Counted from the first letter of the stretch, positions 12,601-21,865 are shown. The stretch is DNA of 64,000 bases from Cyrtodaria siliqua (GCA_037043455.1 JAWPHD010004494.1:122454-186453), one strand, 5' to 3'. A program made the numbers and translations. Notes: generated by a model not told the origin, from the sequence alone.

Positions 12601-15600
12601 AGGCGAACTTAGTAACAAATTCCTGGACGACTTTAATAAAATTTTGTATGAAATGACAACGAGTGTTATATGTGTATAGTGGTAGATTTTGGCAAGGATT
12701 TGGGTAAATATTTCTTGTTTCAGAAGTTACACTATACTATACACATATAACTTCGTGCCACGTTATATGTGTATAGTGGTAGATTTGGGCAAGGATTTGG
12801 GGAGATTTGGGCAAGGATTTGGGTAGATTTTTGGTAAGGATTTGGGTAGATTTGGGTGGATTTGGGAAAATTTGGGTAGATTTTGGTATTTCGTGCCATC
12901 CCAATTATAACGGTCGGTGAAATTACCTTCGATCAATGCAAAGCATTAGACGTTTAATTCAGAATTACTAAAGGGGCATGTCCATTTCATCTGTTACAGT
13001 AGGAAACACAGATGAAATGGACATGCTACAAAGCAAATGGAGTATGGTCTCATTTGGTTGGTTAATTTAAATCAACCAACTCGATGAGACCATACTCTAT
13101 GTATTACATATCCTCTTTACATTGGCTACATATGTTTCATAACAATTTCAACAATATAGAGAAATGCATATTGAACTACATGTATTTAATAAAATACCTT
13201 CTTCATCCAACAGAACAGCAATCAAAATGCCTGGATTACGTCGAATCTGAAAACCGTCGACGGTTTAGCGGTGCTAGACTCGAACACGGCTCTAGATGAC
13301 TTCGACAATTGGGTTAGAAGCAATAAAGGGAGCATGTCTGGATTTGACTCGGTCATGACGTTCACACGGTATGCCTTGACTGCGGTTACGTATCAATATA
13401 ATATATGTGTATAATATATGTGTATATATTAGTCAAACTTCCTAATTCCTATGTACCCACCTATGTCAAAAATAGTCGCATTGTATTGCCATTTAAGATC
13501 CACATTTTAAAGCTTTCTGATCGATGTATTTCATTTATACTTAATAAGTTAAGGCATACAATACATTAAAATGTAAAGAGTTTTGGATCAAACATCGTCT
13601 TCTTTACTCTGGCGTAACACATTATAAATCATATACGGGACTGACGTTTAATAGAAAGTAATATTGTACTCATTAAATTTGACAGGACGAATTTGGCCTC
13701 GATCACTAGAAGTGTAACTGGAACCATTACAGCTGCGAATGGGACTGTTGGTACGTGTCTTATGGTTATTTTTAGTTGTGTCTGTTATCAACGACAGGAT
13801 GTCAGTAGAATATGATTTATTTGCCTATAAGAGACTGAACATCTAGGCTATTAGGAACGAAAGCAGATATAAAATATTTATATAATTTACAATTTACAAA
13901 AAAAAACATGGCGTTTTATTGTTTTAATTGAGTCGAGTAATGTTATATACTTTTTTGTGTTACTTGTAAATATATAATTAATAAAAGTTCTACTTCTATC
14001 ATTACTCAAAGCATGGACAACATCCCAATTTGTCTTGACCAGGCAAATATAACAAACGAGTTGATACTTGCTGACTGACTGACTGACTGACTGACTGACC
14101 GACCGACATGGACAACATCCCAATTTGTCTTGACCAGGCAAATATAACAAACGAGTTGATACTTGCTGACTGACTGACTGACTGACCGACCGACCGACAT
14201 GGACAACATCCCAATTTGTCTTGACCTGGCAAATATAACAAACGAGTTGATACTTGCTGACTAACTGACTGACTGACTAGCTGGCTGCCTGCCTGCCTGA
14301 CCGACCGACCGACTGACAGTGACTGACAGTGACTGACTGTGACTGACTGACTGACTGCCTGACACTGACTGGACCGACCGACCGACGACCGACCAGTAAA
14401 ATATGCTCTGTAGTAAGAACGAGTCAATGACGTGTGTATGCTAAATGGTGTGTCTATGAACCGTCCTACCATGACGTGTGTATGCTAAATAGTGTGTCTA
14501 TGGACCGTCCTGCCATGACGTGGGTATGCTAAATAGTGTGTCTATGGACCGTCCTGCCATGATGTGTGTATACTAAATAGTGTGCCTATGAACCGTCCTG
14601 CCATGACGTGTGTATGCTAAATAGTGTGTCTATGGACCGTCCTGCCGTGACGTGTGTATGCTAAATAGTGTGTCTATGGACCGTCCTGCCATGATGTGTG
14701 TATGCTAAATAGTGTGTCTATGAACCGTCCTGCCGTGACGTGTGTATGCTAAATAGTGTGTCTATGGACCGTCCTGCTGTGACGTGTGTATGCTAAATAG
14801 TGTGTCTATGGACCGTCCTACCGTGAACAACCAATTTCATTCTATTATTTAGGTTTAGCCCGTCTGTATAAAGATCAATTCGGAAACCAGCTATCAGCTC
14901 TGTGTGGTGACAAGGGTCGCTGGAATATTTTGTCAGTGAGCATCATAGAAGATTTGCTGAGCGGCGATGTGTCCAGAACGGCTGCTCATGAGCTGGCACA
15001 TACGTAAGTTACCTCCCTAGCTTTAAAACGGACTGGAGGTTATCTGGAAGAGTGGTTGTTGTCCGCCCAGCTATTATGTGTCCTTCAGTGTCGTATGCGT
15101 GCACGTCGTATGTATGCGTGCACGTTGTATGTATGCGTGACGTTGTATGTATGCGTGCACGTTGTATGTATGCATTCAATCCGCATTTAACCTTTATTTG
15201 AATTTTTGTCGAGGAACATGCTTGATCTGGAATACTCGACGACTCGCCAAGTTTTTGCAGTTAAGTTTTAATTTGTTTTTCATGGTGATTTTACATTGCT
15301 ATCAGTTGTGCATATAATACAATAACTCAAAGATTGCACCCCAATCACAAAATACTAATTAACCAGAGCTTTAAGAGCATCCTATCAATTTAATTAATTA
15401 ATTGCTTATTTGTATCTGGATTTACACACATCATTCTTTCAGACCGCCTTCAGTCCCCTTTATTTGTCACCAGTTGTGCAAGTGTGTACGTTCTGCTTGC
15501 AGTATATACATGTAAAGTTTTATTTTGTGATAAACACCAGAAAGCATAGAGTTTTGTGTTAGACCAGGACATATATAAATGGTGGTAATTATTTTCAAAT

Positions 15601-18600
15601 GAAGCATTTATTTGATAGGCATTCAACTGTATCCTTGATATTCAAAGATTATGTAAACAAGAAAAAAGTGGTCATATAAATTGCAGCACTCAAACGCATG
15701 GCATCGTAGGTCCGCACTGCATCGTAGGTCCGCACTGCAGCACAAAGAGCCATTAACTATACAATGAAAATGATAATACACAACACAAAGTGTGTTGAAA
15801 CCATATATTGTGTTAATACTTTCGTTATGATGCTGGGTGTATAAAATTGGACTTTCTCTGTGTCTGTAGAAATCAGATTAGAAACTGGGACCATACGGTG
15901 CTGGCCATGCAATGGTGTGAAAACAAATCATTGAAGATTCCATGTTCACCACCATATGGTTCAAATTTCTGTACTATTGGCATTTTAAATATTAAGTTCT
16001 GCTCAACCCGGGGCTAGAGGATGTGAGCGGTAGTAAGTACTTTTCAATACCGTTCATGAACAGTCTCAATCAAGCCGAGATTGCACTATTTTTTGTATTT
16101 ATCGTGTTCGACGATCTCCAAATGTATCCTTTCATACTTTGTTTTATCATAAATAATTATATACAGTTAGATGCTTCAGAGGAGAACACTATTTTTAATC
16201 TCTTTAAGCACACTTGTTACTCCTTTAATGATACATTTTTAACTGATGTAATTATAGTATGGCTGTGGAACATGACAATATATTGGGTTGCGATTCATCG
16301 CTGTACAACATTATGGCTCCTGGACAAAATACACAATTAATGACAAAGGCTATTGCGTCAAACCCTTGGACTTTCTCCTCCTGTTCCGTCAGCATTATGG
16401 AAATAACAATGGACCGGTATGTATGAACAATACAAATTAAAATGTTTGTAAACTATTGACGTCTCTTAATAGAAAAAGCAAGTTGGACATGTGTCAGATA
16501 TTAAATACAATTTGATTACTAGAAAATATAGACATTATACTATGTTCGTTAAGTTACGTGTGGCAGCTGTAAACAGTCGCCCAGACTACAAGTCAGTAGA
16601 GTTCTTCATTATTGGTCCTTTGGTACCATCAAGTCCAATCTGTGTGCCTTTGGTACCATCGAGTCCAATCTGAGTGCCTTTGGTACCATCAAGTCCAATC
16701 TGTGTGCCTTTAAGGTAGAATGAATACCTCTTCAACAGACACAATCAAACCTTTTCAGTATTTATTTATAACACTTGAGCTTCGACTTTTAAAGACAGAT
16801 TAGTGTATCTGCAGAAAGATCAACGCTTTGAACTTTGTACATTTCAGGCTACTGAAGGAATACAATGGAGTATCGTGTCTTCAAGAGCACACATTTGACG
16901 TCATTGATTACAAGCGTATATTGAATTCAAAACTTCTTGGGGAAATATACTCACTCGACGAGCAATGTAGAATTCTCGAAGGGCCGGACTCCTACAAATG
17001 TAGTATCAGAGTAGGTTACCAGCCATCATTAATCGCATTTTTATGATTGATTTGCATGCGTTTATATGTACAATTCGGAGCTCGACTTGTAAATGAGAAT
17101 TCGAGTCGATTCTTACAGATGGCGCGAAATGTATATTACCGGTTCTACTCAGGAAAGGTTTCAGGTCTACCTCCACGTCAAAAGAAATCGGCCGTCATAA
17201 ATAGCCTAAAATGTGTTGAAAATGACTCATTAACAACAACTTGCCAAAGCAAGTATTCACAAATATTCATAGACACATGTATACACATTTAACCAATCAT
17301 GACTTGTTTAATGGTTAGGGCAGCAAGACACATTCTATCAAAATATCGAATAAGTACTTGTTATTCATATAGACGATGTTGGTTTGAGAGTGATACATGA
17401 TTGATAATGCTGCGTGTTTTAGAATTAGGCATGTTAATATAAAGTATAAGTAAATCATCTTAACTGAATATTTACGTTTCGTCTTCACAAAATCCAATTG
17501 ACATGTCGCCAGTACTTAGATATCTCCGCCCTATTGTTGATGTCGGAGTATACTGACAATAGTTTATATAACATAGTTTCACGTGCTTTATACACGTGCT
17601 GTTGTTTGTCGGAGGTATCGTTCTGGTTTGATTGGTTGAAATGGATTCATGATTGACAACTGGCGACATGTTAATTGTAAAGCTTGCTTTATATTCCTTA
17701 AGTAAAACAGTAATTGTAATTGTTATTGTTTATTTGTTATTGTTTTCTGACATTGTTATTGGGTTTATTTTGCTGGATTATTAACCTACTTATTTTCTCA
17801 ATTAATCAGGGTATGGCTGATGAAGATATTTGTTTCGAAGGGATGTATTGTTACATACCCGGTTCATTGAACAGGTGCTCCTCTGCGGACGTCATGCCTG
17901 GATCAACGTGTGGAAATGGCAAGGTGAATTTTGTTATTTTATATAATCACATACAGCCTGGATTCAGGTAATCAAATGATTTGGCTAATATCATTTCAAA
18001 GCATTGGTAACCTATTTAATGCAGTGTTTTGAAAAACACAAATAACATTAATATTCAGTAAACGTGCTATACAATTAGTGGTGCGGTTGTACTTTAAGGA
18101 ACTGTGAACTGCTCTGCACAGTGTATGTGCTCGGGTTGTTTTGTCATTGTTGTGTTATTTATCAATCATTGTAATCAATATTTATAGGTTATTAGATTTG
18201 TATTGGGATATATGCTCGAATTCTTTTGCGTATTAAAATTGCACGACTATAGGAGCGCACAATTTATACGCAAAATAACGAGTTTTTATTGCATACACAT
18301 TTTTAAATTAGAGAGAATAACATTGGTTGTAACATTTAATTTTCACCAAAAACATTTATTTGAAACAAACATATTGTCATTACATAATGGGAATTTTCAC
18401 AATGAAATCAACATTGTTTCCATCACGTGACATACTTTCTGTGACATGAACAGAAAAGTGCACCAATCGAGAACAAGTATCCATTACACACCCAATATGA
18501 CGTTTCCTCTTACATTAAAAGTAAACGGAGCTTGTAAATGCGTATGCAAGAAACTAAATAACTTGCTCCTCGAGGGCCCTTAATTGGTTAATAAAACCTT

Positions 18601-19834
18601 GTATCTTGTATCATGCATTGTAAGCACCATACATGTCATGTACAACGCCGATATTCAGCGGTGGCTCCAGAATTTCCGTTAGGGGAGCATGACTATTTGA
18701 AAAGTATTGATGACCAAAAATGAAACAACAAGAAATGTTCTCAGCATGTTGTAAATTATATTCTATATCAAGTGATGTTAGAGATTATAAAATTGGTGTT
18801 TAAGGACACATTTCCCAAGCTACTTGGTCATTGAAAAAGCATGGGAAGCTTGAATATTTACAGCCAGCATGCTTCGTGGCTGATCAATAAAAACGACACT
18901 ATATACAGACTAAATAAAGCCGATCTGCTACTTGTCTCTCTTGTTTGTGTTTGTTTTTTCCAATGGATCACCTGTTCAGTATTTGTTTTAAAAAAATATG
19001 CACAAAATATATATTATTCACTCGTATATACCAAAATGTTCAAATAAATAAATGTACAAGTATATTGGTGAATTTCAAATATAAAAAGATATGCATTTGA
19101 ATCATTTTAGTACATAGTCTTACTGTTTCTGACTTTCATCTTGATCACTTATGTATATTGTTGTCATTTAAAATGTATCCTAGTTGTTTATTTGAAACCT
19201 GTATGTTCATGTATGTTTTCTTATATCTATATAGTGTGATCGGGGACGTTGTGTTCAGAGTGTGCCGACGGTTTTACCGTCCACAACTAGCACAGTCTCC
19301 ACCACGACGACCACAGCATCAACAACAACAACAACTATACCCACAACAACAACAACCACCAAGTCTACCACCACAACAACAACCGAACCCACAACAACCA
19401 CCACCAAGCCAACGACAACATCAACCAGGCCCACGACAACAACAACCAAGCCCACGACAACAACCACCAAGCCCACGACAACAACCACCAAGCCAACGAC
19501 AACAACAACCAGGCCCACGACAACAACAACCAAGCTCACGTCAACAACAACCAGGCCCACGACAAGAACAACAACCAAGCCAACAACAACAACAACCAGG
19601 CCCACGACAACAACAACTAAGCCCACGACAACAACCACCAAGCCAACGACAACAACAACCAGGCCCACGACAACAACAACCAAGCCCAAGACAACAACTA
19701 CCAAGTCCACCACCACCACAACAACAACCGAGCCCACAACAACAACCACCAAGTCAACTACAACAACGACGAAAACAAAGGTGTATTGTAACTTATGGTG
19801 TCGAATATTGAACTGGTTCCGGAGGCGTTACTAA
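6539..19834 (+). CDS. Secreted ADAMTS/reprolysin-type zinc metalloprotease with mucin-like tail (14 exons)
   Basis: Exons I can join in frame with GT-AG borders: 6539-6641, 7025-7254, 8361-8447, 9685-9838, 10532-10655, 11297-11375, 11978-12055, 13214-13368, 13686-13750, 14853-15003, 16258-16416, 16848-17010, 17810-17923 and 19235-19834. They encode about 753 residues: signal peptide (~1-22), prodomain to the furin site RRKR ending at 210, catalytic domain with zinc motif HELAHTMAVEHD (404-415) and Met-turn NIMAP (426-430), a cysteine-rich segment of ADAMTS type (IYSLDEQC, then CGNGK-CDRGRC), and a Thr/Pro/Lys tail. The order matches M12B family peptidases such as ADAMTS or MIG-17-like proteins, which cut matrix proteins outside the cell. 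I see no thrombospondin type 1 repeat. The zinc motif has Ala where HExxHxxGxxHD has Gly. The 3' end could instead splice onward at about 19779. Confidence 0.9.
7025..7254 (+). CDS. Metalloprotease exon 2: prodomain
   Basis: The exon runs from a TTTTAG acceptor to a GTAAGT donor and restores frame with exon 1. It encodes a charged prodomain part with FTFPRKMAFSFTVNGK and KIKLNLRLNEKQRS, the usual beta-rich start of reprolysin propeptides. No cysteine-switch cysteine is obvious in this exon. Confidence 0.85.
8099..8212. repeat. CA/CACGCATG-rich simple repeat
   Basis: Imperfect CACACATGCACACGCAT-like sequence in intron 2. The two short overlapping open frames over it are by-products of the repeat. 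Confidence 0.8.
8361..8447 (+). CDS. Metalloprotease exon 3: prodomain
   Basis: 29 codons in phase 0 between TTTCAG and GTAAGC. It encodes DYAFYQVLDETVGAAV and a Cys pair (RCVNFTLPC) that may form a propeptide disulphide or regulate latency. Confidence 0.8.
8448..9169. other. Intron 3, left part; nothing recognised
   Basis: AT-rich intron sequence with an ATGATGATG-type patch near 8503-8550. No exon or element recognised. Confidence 0.5.
9170..9680 (+). mobile_element. Truncated 3' end of retroelement family A
   Basis: Shares a long ordered match with the minus strand of 28700-29240: AAAAGGACGGTGACGTT, GCCCTCAATGG, CTGCCAAATCATTGAGTACC, ACACTGTCCCGTTTTATTGG, CCTGGTTTAAACCC, GCGGTAGCCCTATTGTCAAC and the end CTTTTCCTGTTCGATTTTTAT. 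All copies stop at the same 3' end, as expected for 5'-truncated retroposition. It ends at the acceptor of exon 4. Confidence 0.75.
9685..9838 (+). CDS. Metalloprotease exon 4: prodomain
   Basis: Starts after CATGCAG and ends in phase 1 at GTAAGT. It encodes VGSFQLGDEEYMIEPN, which resembles the conserved G.....Y.IEP motif at the end of ADAM/ADAMTS propeptides. A retroelement 3' tail ends at the acceptor of this exon. Confidence 0.85.
10400..10460 (+). mobile_element. Short 3' scrap of retroelement family A
   Basis: CCTTGAATGCTACATTTCTTGTTCGACG matches in order only the last bases of family A. It lies within intron 4. Confidence 0.4.
10532..10655 (+). CDS. Metalloprotease exon 5: furin site and start of catalytic domain
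   Basis: Encodes KDRRKRQTF, a proprotein-convertase site whose cut after residue 210 frees the enzyme, then HIVEIEMVIDYSIYNF. This is the first strand of the reprolysin domain, where family members read VE..vvvD. It ends in phase 2 at GTAAGT. Confidence 0.9.
11297..11375 (+). CDS. Metalloprotease exon 6: catalytic domain
   Basis: Encodes FWLQRLGNNVQATIEIIKEY and EQVANG, matching the long helix and N-x-V motif that follows the first strand in M12B peptidases. It ends in phase 0 at GTAAGT. Confidence 0.85.
11415..11480 (-). mobile_element. Short 3' scrap of retroelement family A
   Basis: On the minus strand it reads CTTGAATGCTACTTTCCCTGTCCGATATTTTTATA, preceded by the TTTGTGTTTTGTGGTTGA of the family end. 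A CAAACACG simple repeat follows directly, as in other copies. Confidence 0.5.
11477..11573. repeat. ACAAACACGCAAACAG simple repeat
   Basis: Tandem CAAACACG/CAAACAGA units in intron 6. Both strands remain open by chance. Confidence 0.85.
11978..12055 (+). CDS. Metalloprotease exon 7: catalytic domain
   Basis: 26 codons (MDIRYTTTTNYMTVDIVPLQ and ITIIQ) between TCTTTAG and GTAACG. This corresponds to the second and third strands of the catalytic fold (I.i.l..i.i). A minisatellite that repeats a donor-like CAG/GTAAAT begins 36 bases after its donor. Confidence 0.8.
12092..12336. repeat. 49-bp minisatellite with donor-like sequence in each unit
   Basis: Five near-identical copies of a 49-bp unit that starts CATGATGTACATACATATA and includes GGCATACAGGTAAATATAG. 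CAG/GTAAAT in each unit resembles the true donor of exon 7 (ACAG/GTAACG) at 12056, only 36 bases upstream. Confidence 0.9.
12535..12660. repeat. Inverted repeat, 59-bp arms
   Basis: Arms 12535-12593 and 12602-12660 match at 55 of 59 positions around an 8-base loop (the shared core includes TCGTCCAGGAATTTGTTA). This is a foldback or MITE-type hairpin in intron 7. Confidence 0.9.
12750..12895. repeat. GATTTGGG-rich short tandem repeats
   Basis: Repeats of GGATTTGGGTAGATTTGGG with small changes. TTATATGTGTATAGTGGTAGATTT also occurs twice, at about 12665 and 12763. Confidence 0.75.
12976..13026. repeat. Perfect 19-bp-arm hairpin
   Basis: GCATGTCCATTTCATCTGT at 12976-12994 is exactly inverted at 13008-13026. 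The 13-base loop makes it a compact hairpin. Confidence 0.85.
13040..13097. repeat. 58-bp hairpin next to the previous one
   Basis: GAGTATGGTCTCAT at 13040-13053 pairs with 13084-13097, and the inner GGTTGGTT pairs with AACCAAC. It lies 14 bases after the preceding hairpin in intron 7. The size would fit an RNA hairpin, but there is no evidence of transcription on its own. Confidence 0.8.
13214..13368 (+). CDS. Metalloprotease exon 8: catalytic domain
   Basis: Encodes ALDDFDNWVRSN and SGFDSVMTFTR, matching the family pattern L..F..W.......DhA.llT. It ends in phase 2 at GTATGC. Confidence 0.85.
13686..13750 (+). CDS. Metalloprotease exon 9: catalytic domain
   Basis: A small exon after GACAG that encodes RTNLASITRSVTGTITAANG and V. 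It ends in phase 1 at GTACGT, and the frame continues with the G of GLARLY in exon 10. Confidence 0.8.
14011..14397. repeat. ~95-bp tandem repeat ending in (CTGA)n
   Basis: Three copies of a unit with CATGGACAACATCCCAATTT and ACAAACGAGTTGATACTTG, each ending in a run of CTGA and CCGA tetramers. The third tetramer run extends to 14397. The minus-strand frames rich in SVSQSVSQ are repeat artefacts. It lies in intron 9. Confidence 0.9.
14428..14823. repeat. 44-bp minisatellite, nine copies
   Basis: Unit begins TGACGTGTGTATGCTAAATA and includes GGACCGTCCTGCC. Copies differ by single transitions. The array ends about 30 bases before the acceptor of the exon encoding HELAH. Confidence 0.95.
14853..15003 (+). 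CDS. Metalloprotease exon 10: first half of the zinc site
   Basis: Encodes GLARLY, a Cys-containing loop (SALCGDKGRW), SVSIIEDLLSG and TAAHELAHT. H404, E405 and H408 are the first two zinc ligands and the catalytic base. The exon ends within the Thr codon (phase 2), so the zinc motif is split by an intron. Confidence 0.9.
15004..16257. other. Intron 10; scrap of interspersed repeat family C near its end
   Basis: The intron splits the zinc motif. GTATGCGTGCACGTTGTAT-type short repeats lie at 15093-15172. The segment 16005-16090 (GGGGCTAGAGGATGTGAG, then CAATCAAGCCGAG) resembles 35960-36030 and belongs to the repeat family described at 35855. A frame at 15871-16014 looks like an exon but does not fit the splice phases. 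Confidence 0.6.
16258..16416 (+). CDS. Metalloprotease exon 11: third zinc ligand and Met-turn
   Basis: Begins TMAVEHDN, giving the third zinc histidine (H414) and the Asp typical of M12B enzymes. C420 and NIMAPGQ (Met-turn) follow, then NPWTFSSCS, which fits the family's W..CS.......L. It ends in phase 2 at GTATGT. Confidence 0.9.
16570..16770. repeat. Interspersed repeat family C with a 30-bp internal tandem repeat
   Basis: GCCCAGACTACAAGTCAGTAG and TTTTCAGTATTTATTTATAA match 35858 and 36090. Inside it, TTTGGTACCATCAAGTCCAA recurs three times at 30-bp spacing (about 16617-16710). Confidence 0.65.
16848..17010 (+). CDS. Metalloprotease exon 12: start of cysteine-rich domain
   Basis: Encodes CLQEH and LLGEIYSLDEQCRILEGPDS, very close to the ADAMTS pattern LPG..Y..d.QC...fG that follows the protease domain. 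It ends in phase 0 at GTAGGT. Confidence 0.85.
17011..17809. other. Intron 12; nothing further recognised
   Basis: No exon needed by the reading frame and no element recognised. GACTGGCGACATGT-like sequence appears inverted near 17500 and 17660, suggesting a decayed inverted-repeat element of about 170 bp. Confidence 0.4.
17810..17923 (+). CDS. Metalloprotease exon 13: cysteine-rich domain
   Basis: 38 codons in phase 0 with DICFEGMYCYIPGS and PGSTCGNGK, equivalent to the C..lwC.........p...GT.CG.gkwC stretch of ADAMTS proteins. It ends at GTGAAT. Confidence 0.85.
17924..19234. other. Intron 13; contains a repeat family C scrap at 18890-18985
   Basis: CTGCTACTTGTCTCTCTTGTTTGTGTTTG and CCTGTTCAGTATTTGTTTTA repeat those at 36025-36090. 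The rest is AT-rich with no exon signal that the frame requires. Confidence 0.55.
19235..19834 (+). CDS. Metalloprotease exon 14: end of Cys-rich domain and Thr-rich mucin-like tail
   Basis: After an ATATAG acceptor the frame gives CDRGRCVQS, completing the Cys-rich domain. About 170 residues of TTTTTKPTTTTTRP-type repeat follow, an obvious O-glycosylation substrate, and then KVYCNLWCRILNWFRRRY and a stop. ACAAAG/GTGTAT at about 19779 could act as a donor to further exons. In that case the last 18 residues are intron read-through; I found no downstream exon. Confidence 0.75.
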   Translation, partial: CDRGRCVQSVPTVLPSTTSTVSTTTTTASTTTTTIPTTTTTTKSTTTTTTEPTTTTTKPTTTSTRPTTTTTKPTTTTTKPTTTTTKPTTTTTRPTTTTTKLTSTTTRPTTRTTTKPTTTTTRPTTTTTKPTTTTTKPTTTTTRPTTTTTKPKTTTTKSTTTTTTTEPTTTTTKSTTTTTKTKVYCNLWCRILNWFRRRY

Positions 19835-20063
19835 ACATATCTACGTCGTTAACTGGAATGTTAGCTGTTCGATTTGGGCGTACAGATAATCTACAAGCAT
19901 TACGTGTGTACGTATTGTACTAATATCTTTATACATAAGATGTATTAGAAAGTAAATATGAAACCCTTAAAGAGAGTGCATCATACTTTGTCTTGAAGAA
20001 TCTAAAATTTAAAACAAAAGTCGTCATACCAATCAAAATGTGGTGTTGGCATCGTGTTGTTCA
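19835..20063. other. 3' flank of the metalloprotease gene
   Basis: AT-rich. No canonical AATAAA was noted directly after the stop, which leaves the real 3' end uncertain. Confidence 0.4.
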
Positions 20064-20368
20064 GGGTCCGTATTCATAAAGCTTCCTAGCAATATCTTCA
20101 GTCAATTTTACCAATTTTTTAAACACCTTTTTTCTATCGATTTAAGACTTTTTCTTAATATTGTTATTAATCCACCCTTTATATATGTCCTGTTCTAACG
20201 CAAATAAGCGTATGGATAAATATAACGTACAGCTATATATTTATCTTATAATAGATTGTGTGTAGTGTCACAGAGAGGTTAATAAGGATATTTAGTAATA
20301 TGTAAAAAAATCTTAAAATTTGACTTAAGTAATATTTTTCACTTAAGTTGCTTCATGAATACGGACCC
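20064..20368. mobile_element. MITE with GGGTCCGTATTCAT inverted ends (copy 1)
   Basis: The left end GGGTCCGTATTCATAAAGC is inverted at the right end (GCTTCATGAATACGGACCC), with one mismatch in 19. The interior contains TTTCTATCGATTTAAGAC and TTTATCTTATAATA and no coding sequence. Total length is about 305 bp. Confidence 0.85.
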
Positions 20369-20432
20369 AGGACTGACATTTAAATTCACCATATATTTTG
20401 AATGGAATCGGGCGACAAATGCTTTTATTAAC

Positions 20433-20864
20433 CCTGGGTCCTATTTTATAAAGCTTCTTAACAAAACCTTAACTTAAGTCAGACGTTATCAAGTTTTTTT
20501 AAGCACCGTTTTCTATCGATTTAAGACGTTTTCTTGATATTGTTAATAATGTTACGGATAAATAAACCTACAGCTAAATATTTATCTTAAAATAAATGGT
20601 TTGTAATGCCCAAATTGGGATATTTAAAATATTTAAAAATCTTAAATTTCGACTTAAATTGTATATTCGATTGTCAACCCTTTTGTGTTTGTGATGCCGC
20701 TTGCATTTTTTATTGCTTTTGCCTTCTCGTTTGTCTGTTTCCGTGTTTATTTTTGTGTTTTGTGGTTGAATGTCGTCCTTGAATGCTGCTTTCCCTGTCC
20801 GATATTTTTATCTGTCCGTAAGTAATAATATCCACATAAGTTGCTTTATGAATACTGGCCCAGG
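20433..20864. mobile_element. Second copy of the same MITE, interrupted
   Basis: Same order of motifs as copy 1: GGGTCCTATTTTATAAAGC, TTTCTATCGATTTAAGAC, TTTATCTTAAAATA, and the end AGTTGCTTTATGAATAC. A retroelement tail of about 148 bp splits it between GTATATTCGA and GTAAGTAATA. Confidence 0.8.
20671..20818 (+). mobile_element. Family A retroelement tail nested in the MITE
   Basis: TTGTCAACCCTTTTGTGTTTG to GAATGCTGCTTTCCCTGTCCG is the common 3' end of family A. It interrupts the second MITE copy, so it is younger than that MITE. Confidence 0.8.
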
Positions 20865-21690
20865 TGTGTAACCTAGAACAGCGCATATTATTATTCAAAA
20901 ATGAATACCATTGTATTCTAATACTTTCTGTATGTTGACAGGCACGTATATTAATGAATTAGTTGTTGATACAATAGGATCACTATTATATATACTGGAG
21001 TAACATGTTCACGAGAACTTTATATCAGGTATTTATGCAGGATCTCACTATAGGCTTTAGCCTCGAGTGTGGTCCTGGAATTGTGGTATACACACAACGA
21101 GAGAAAGAGGTGTTTATATATTTAATTTCTAGAATGTAAGAGTACATTGTATATATTAGTGATAGGTTCATGCATCAGCGATACCTAGTCAGTCGCTTAT
21201 TAGTGATAAGAGAACACTTATTTAAATATTAAAACATCTAAATAGTCGATTTTATTGTTCATTTCAATTTTGATATAAATTGATATAAAATGGCTCTCTA
21301 TGTTGAAATGGTAAAACATACATAGGTCACATGAACAAAACAAAGTAATTGCTGTCATTTACATTTGGTGGCATGTGTAAAGCAACAATCGAGAGCTTTA
21401 AAACTCGAGTCGTGTTATGTTGTTTTATTTATCATTTACCACTTTCATTTATGGTATAAATTATACACAATCAAAACTTCATAAAAGATAATATCCCAAT
21501 AAGATACTACCGGTTTTAGAGTGTAACGTTTCATTCCCCAAGTGTGATGTTTTAAATTAAAATGACCCTGTATTAAGAAAGCACCTGTGTTCAGAGTCCA
21601 GTAATTACTGTTCCATGAAAGCTAGTGATCGCTTAAAACAGGTTTGACTGTATCTTGTTTTTTTAGTCATTTAGTGTATGCATAATTTAC
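20865..21690. other. Intergenic, nothing recognised
   Basis: AT-rich, no domain-bearing frame and no repeat seen by eye. Confidence 0.5.
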
Positions 21691-21694
21691 ATTG

Positions 21695-21865
21695 ACTTGT
21701 CTTCATATGTGTGTTGAGCGCACCAACCAATGGATTTTATTGGTTGCTATTGTACATAGTGTGCTACCAATGTGTGTTGAGCACACCAACCAATGGATTT
21801 TCATTTGTTACTGTTTTTACATAGTTTTCTACCAATGTGTGTTGAGCACACCAACCAGTGTCGTT
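21695..21865. repeat. ~67-bp tandem repeat, three copies
   Basis: Each copy contains ATGTGTGTTGAGC-CACCAACCA and ACATAGT-TTCTACCA. Spacing of the GTGTGTTGAG anchor is about 67 bases. Confidence 0.8.

Noticed and set aside
15871..16014. Possible extra exon in the metalloprotease between the two halves of the zinc motif
   Set aside because: It would break HELAHT-MAVEHD. Direct joining of 15003 to 16258 gives a perfect metzincin motif in phase.
19255..19811. Val-rich minus-strand frame and Gln/Pro-rich plus-strand frame over the mucin exon
   Set aside because: Other-frame readings of a CAACAACAAC repeat. Only the Thr frame joins in phase to the cysteine-rich exons.
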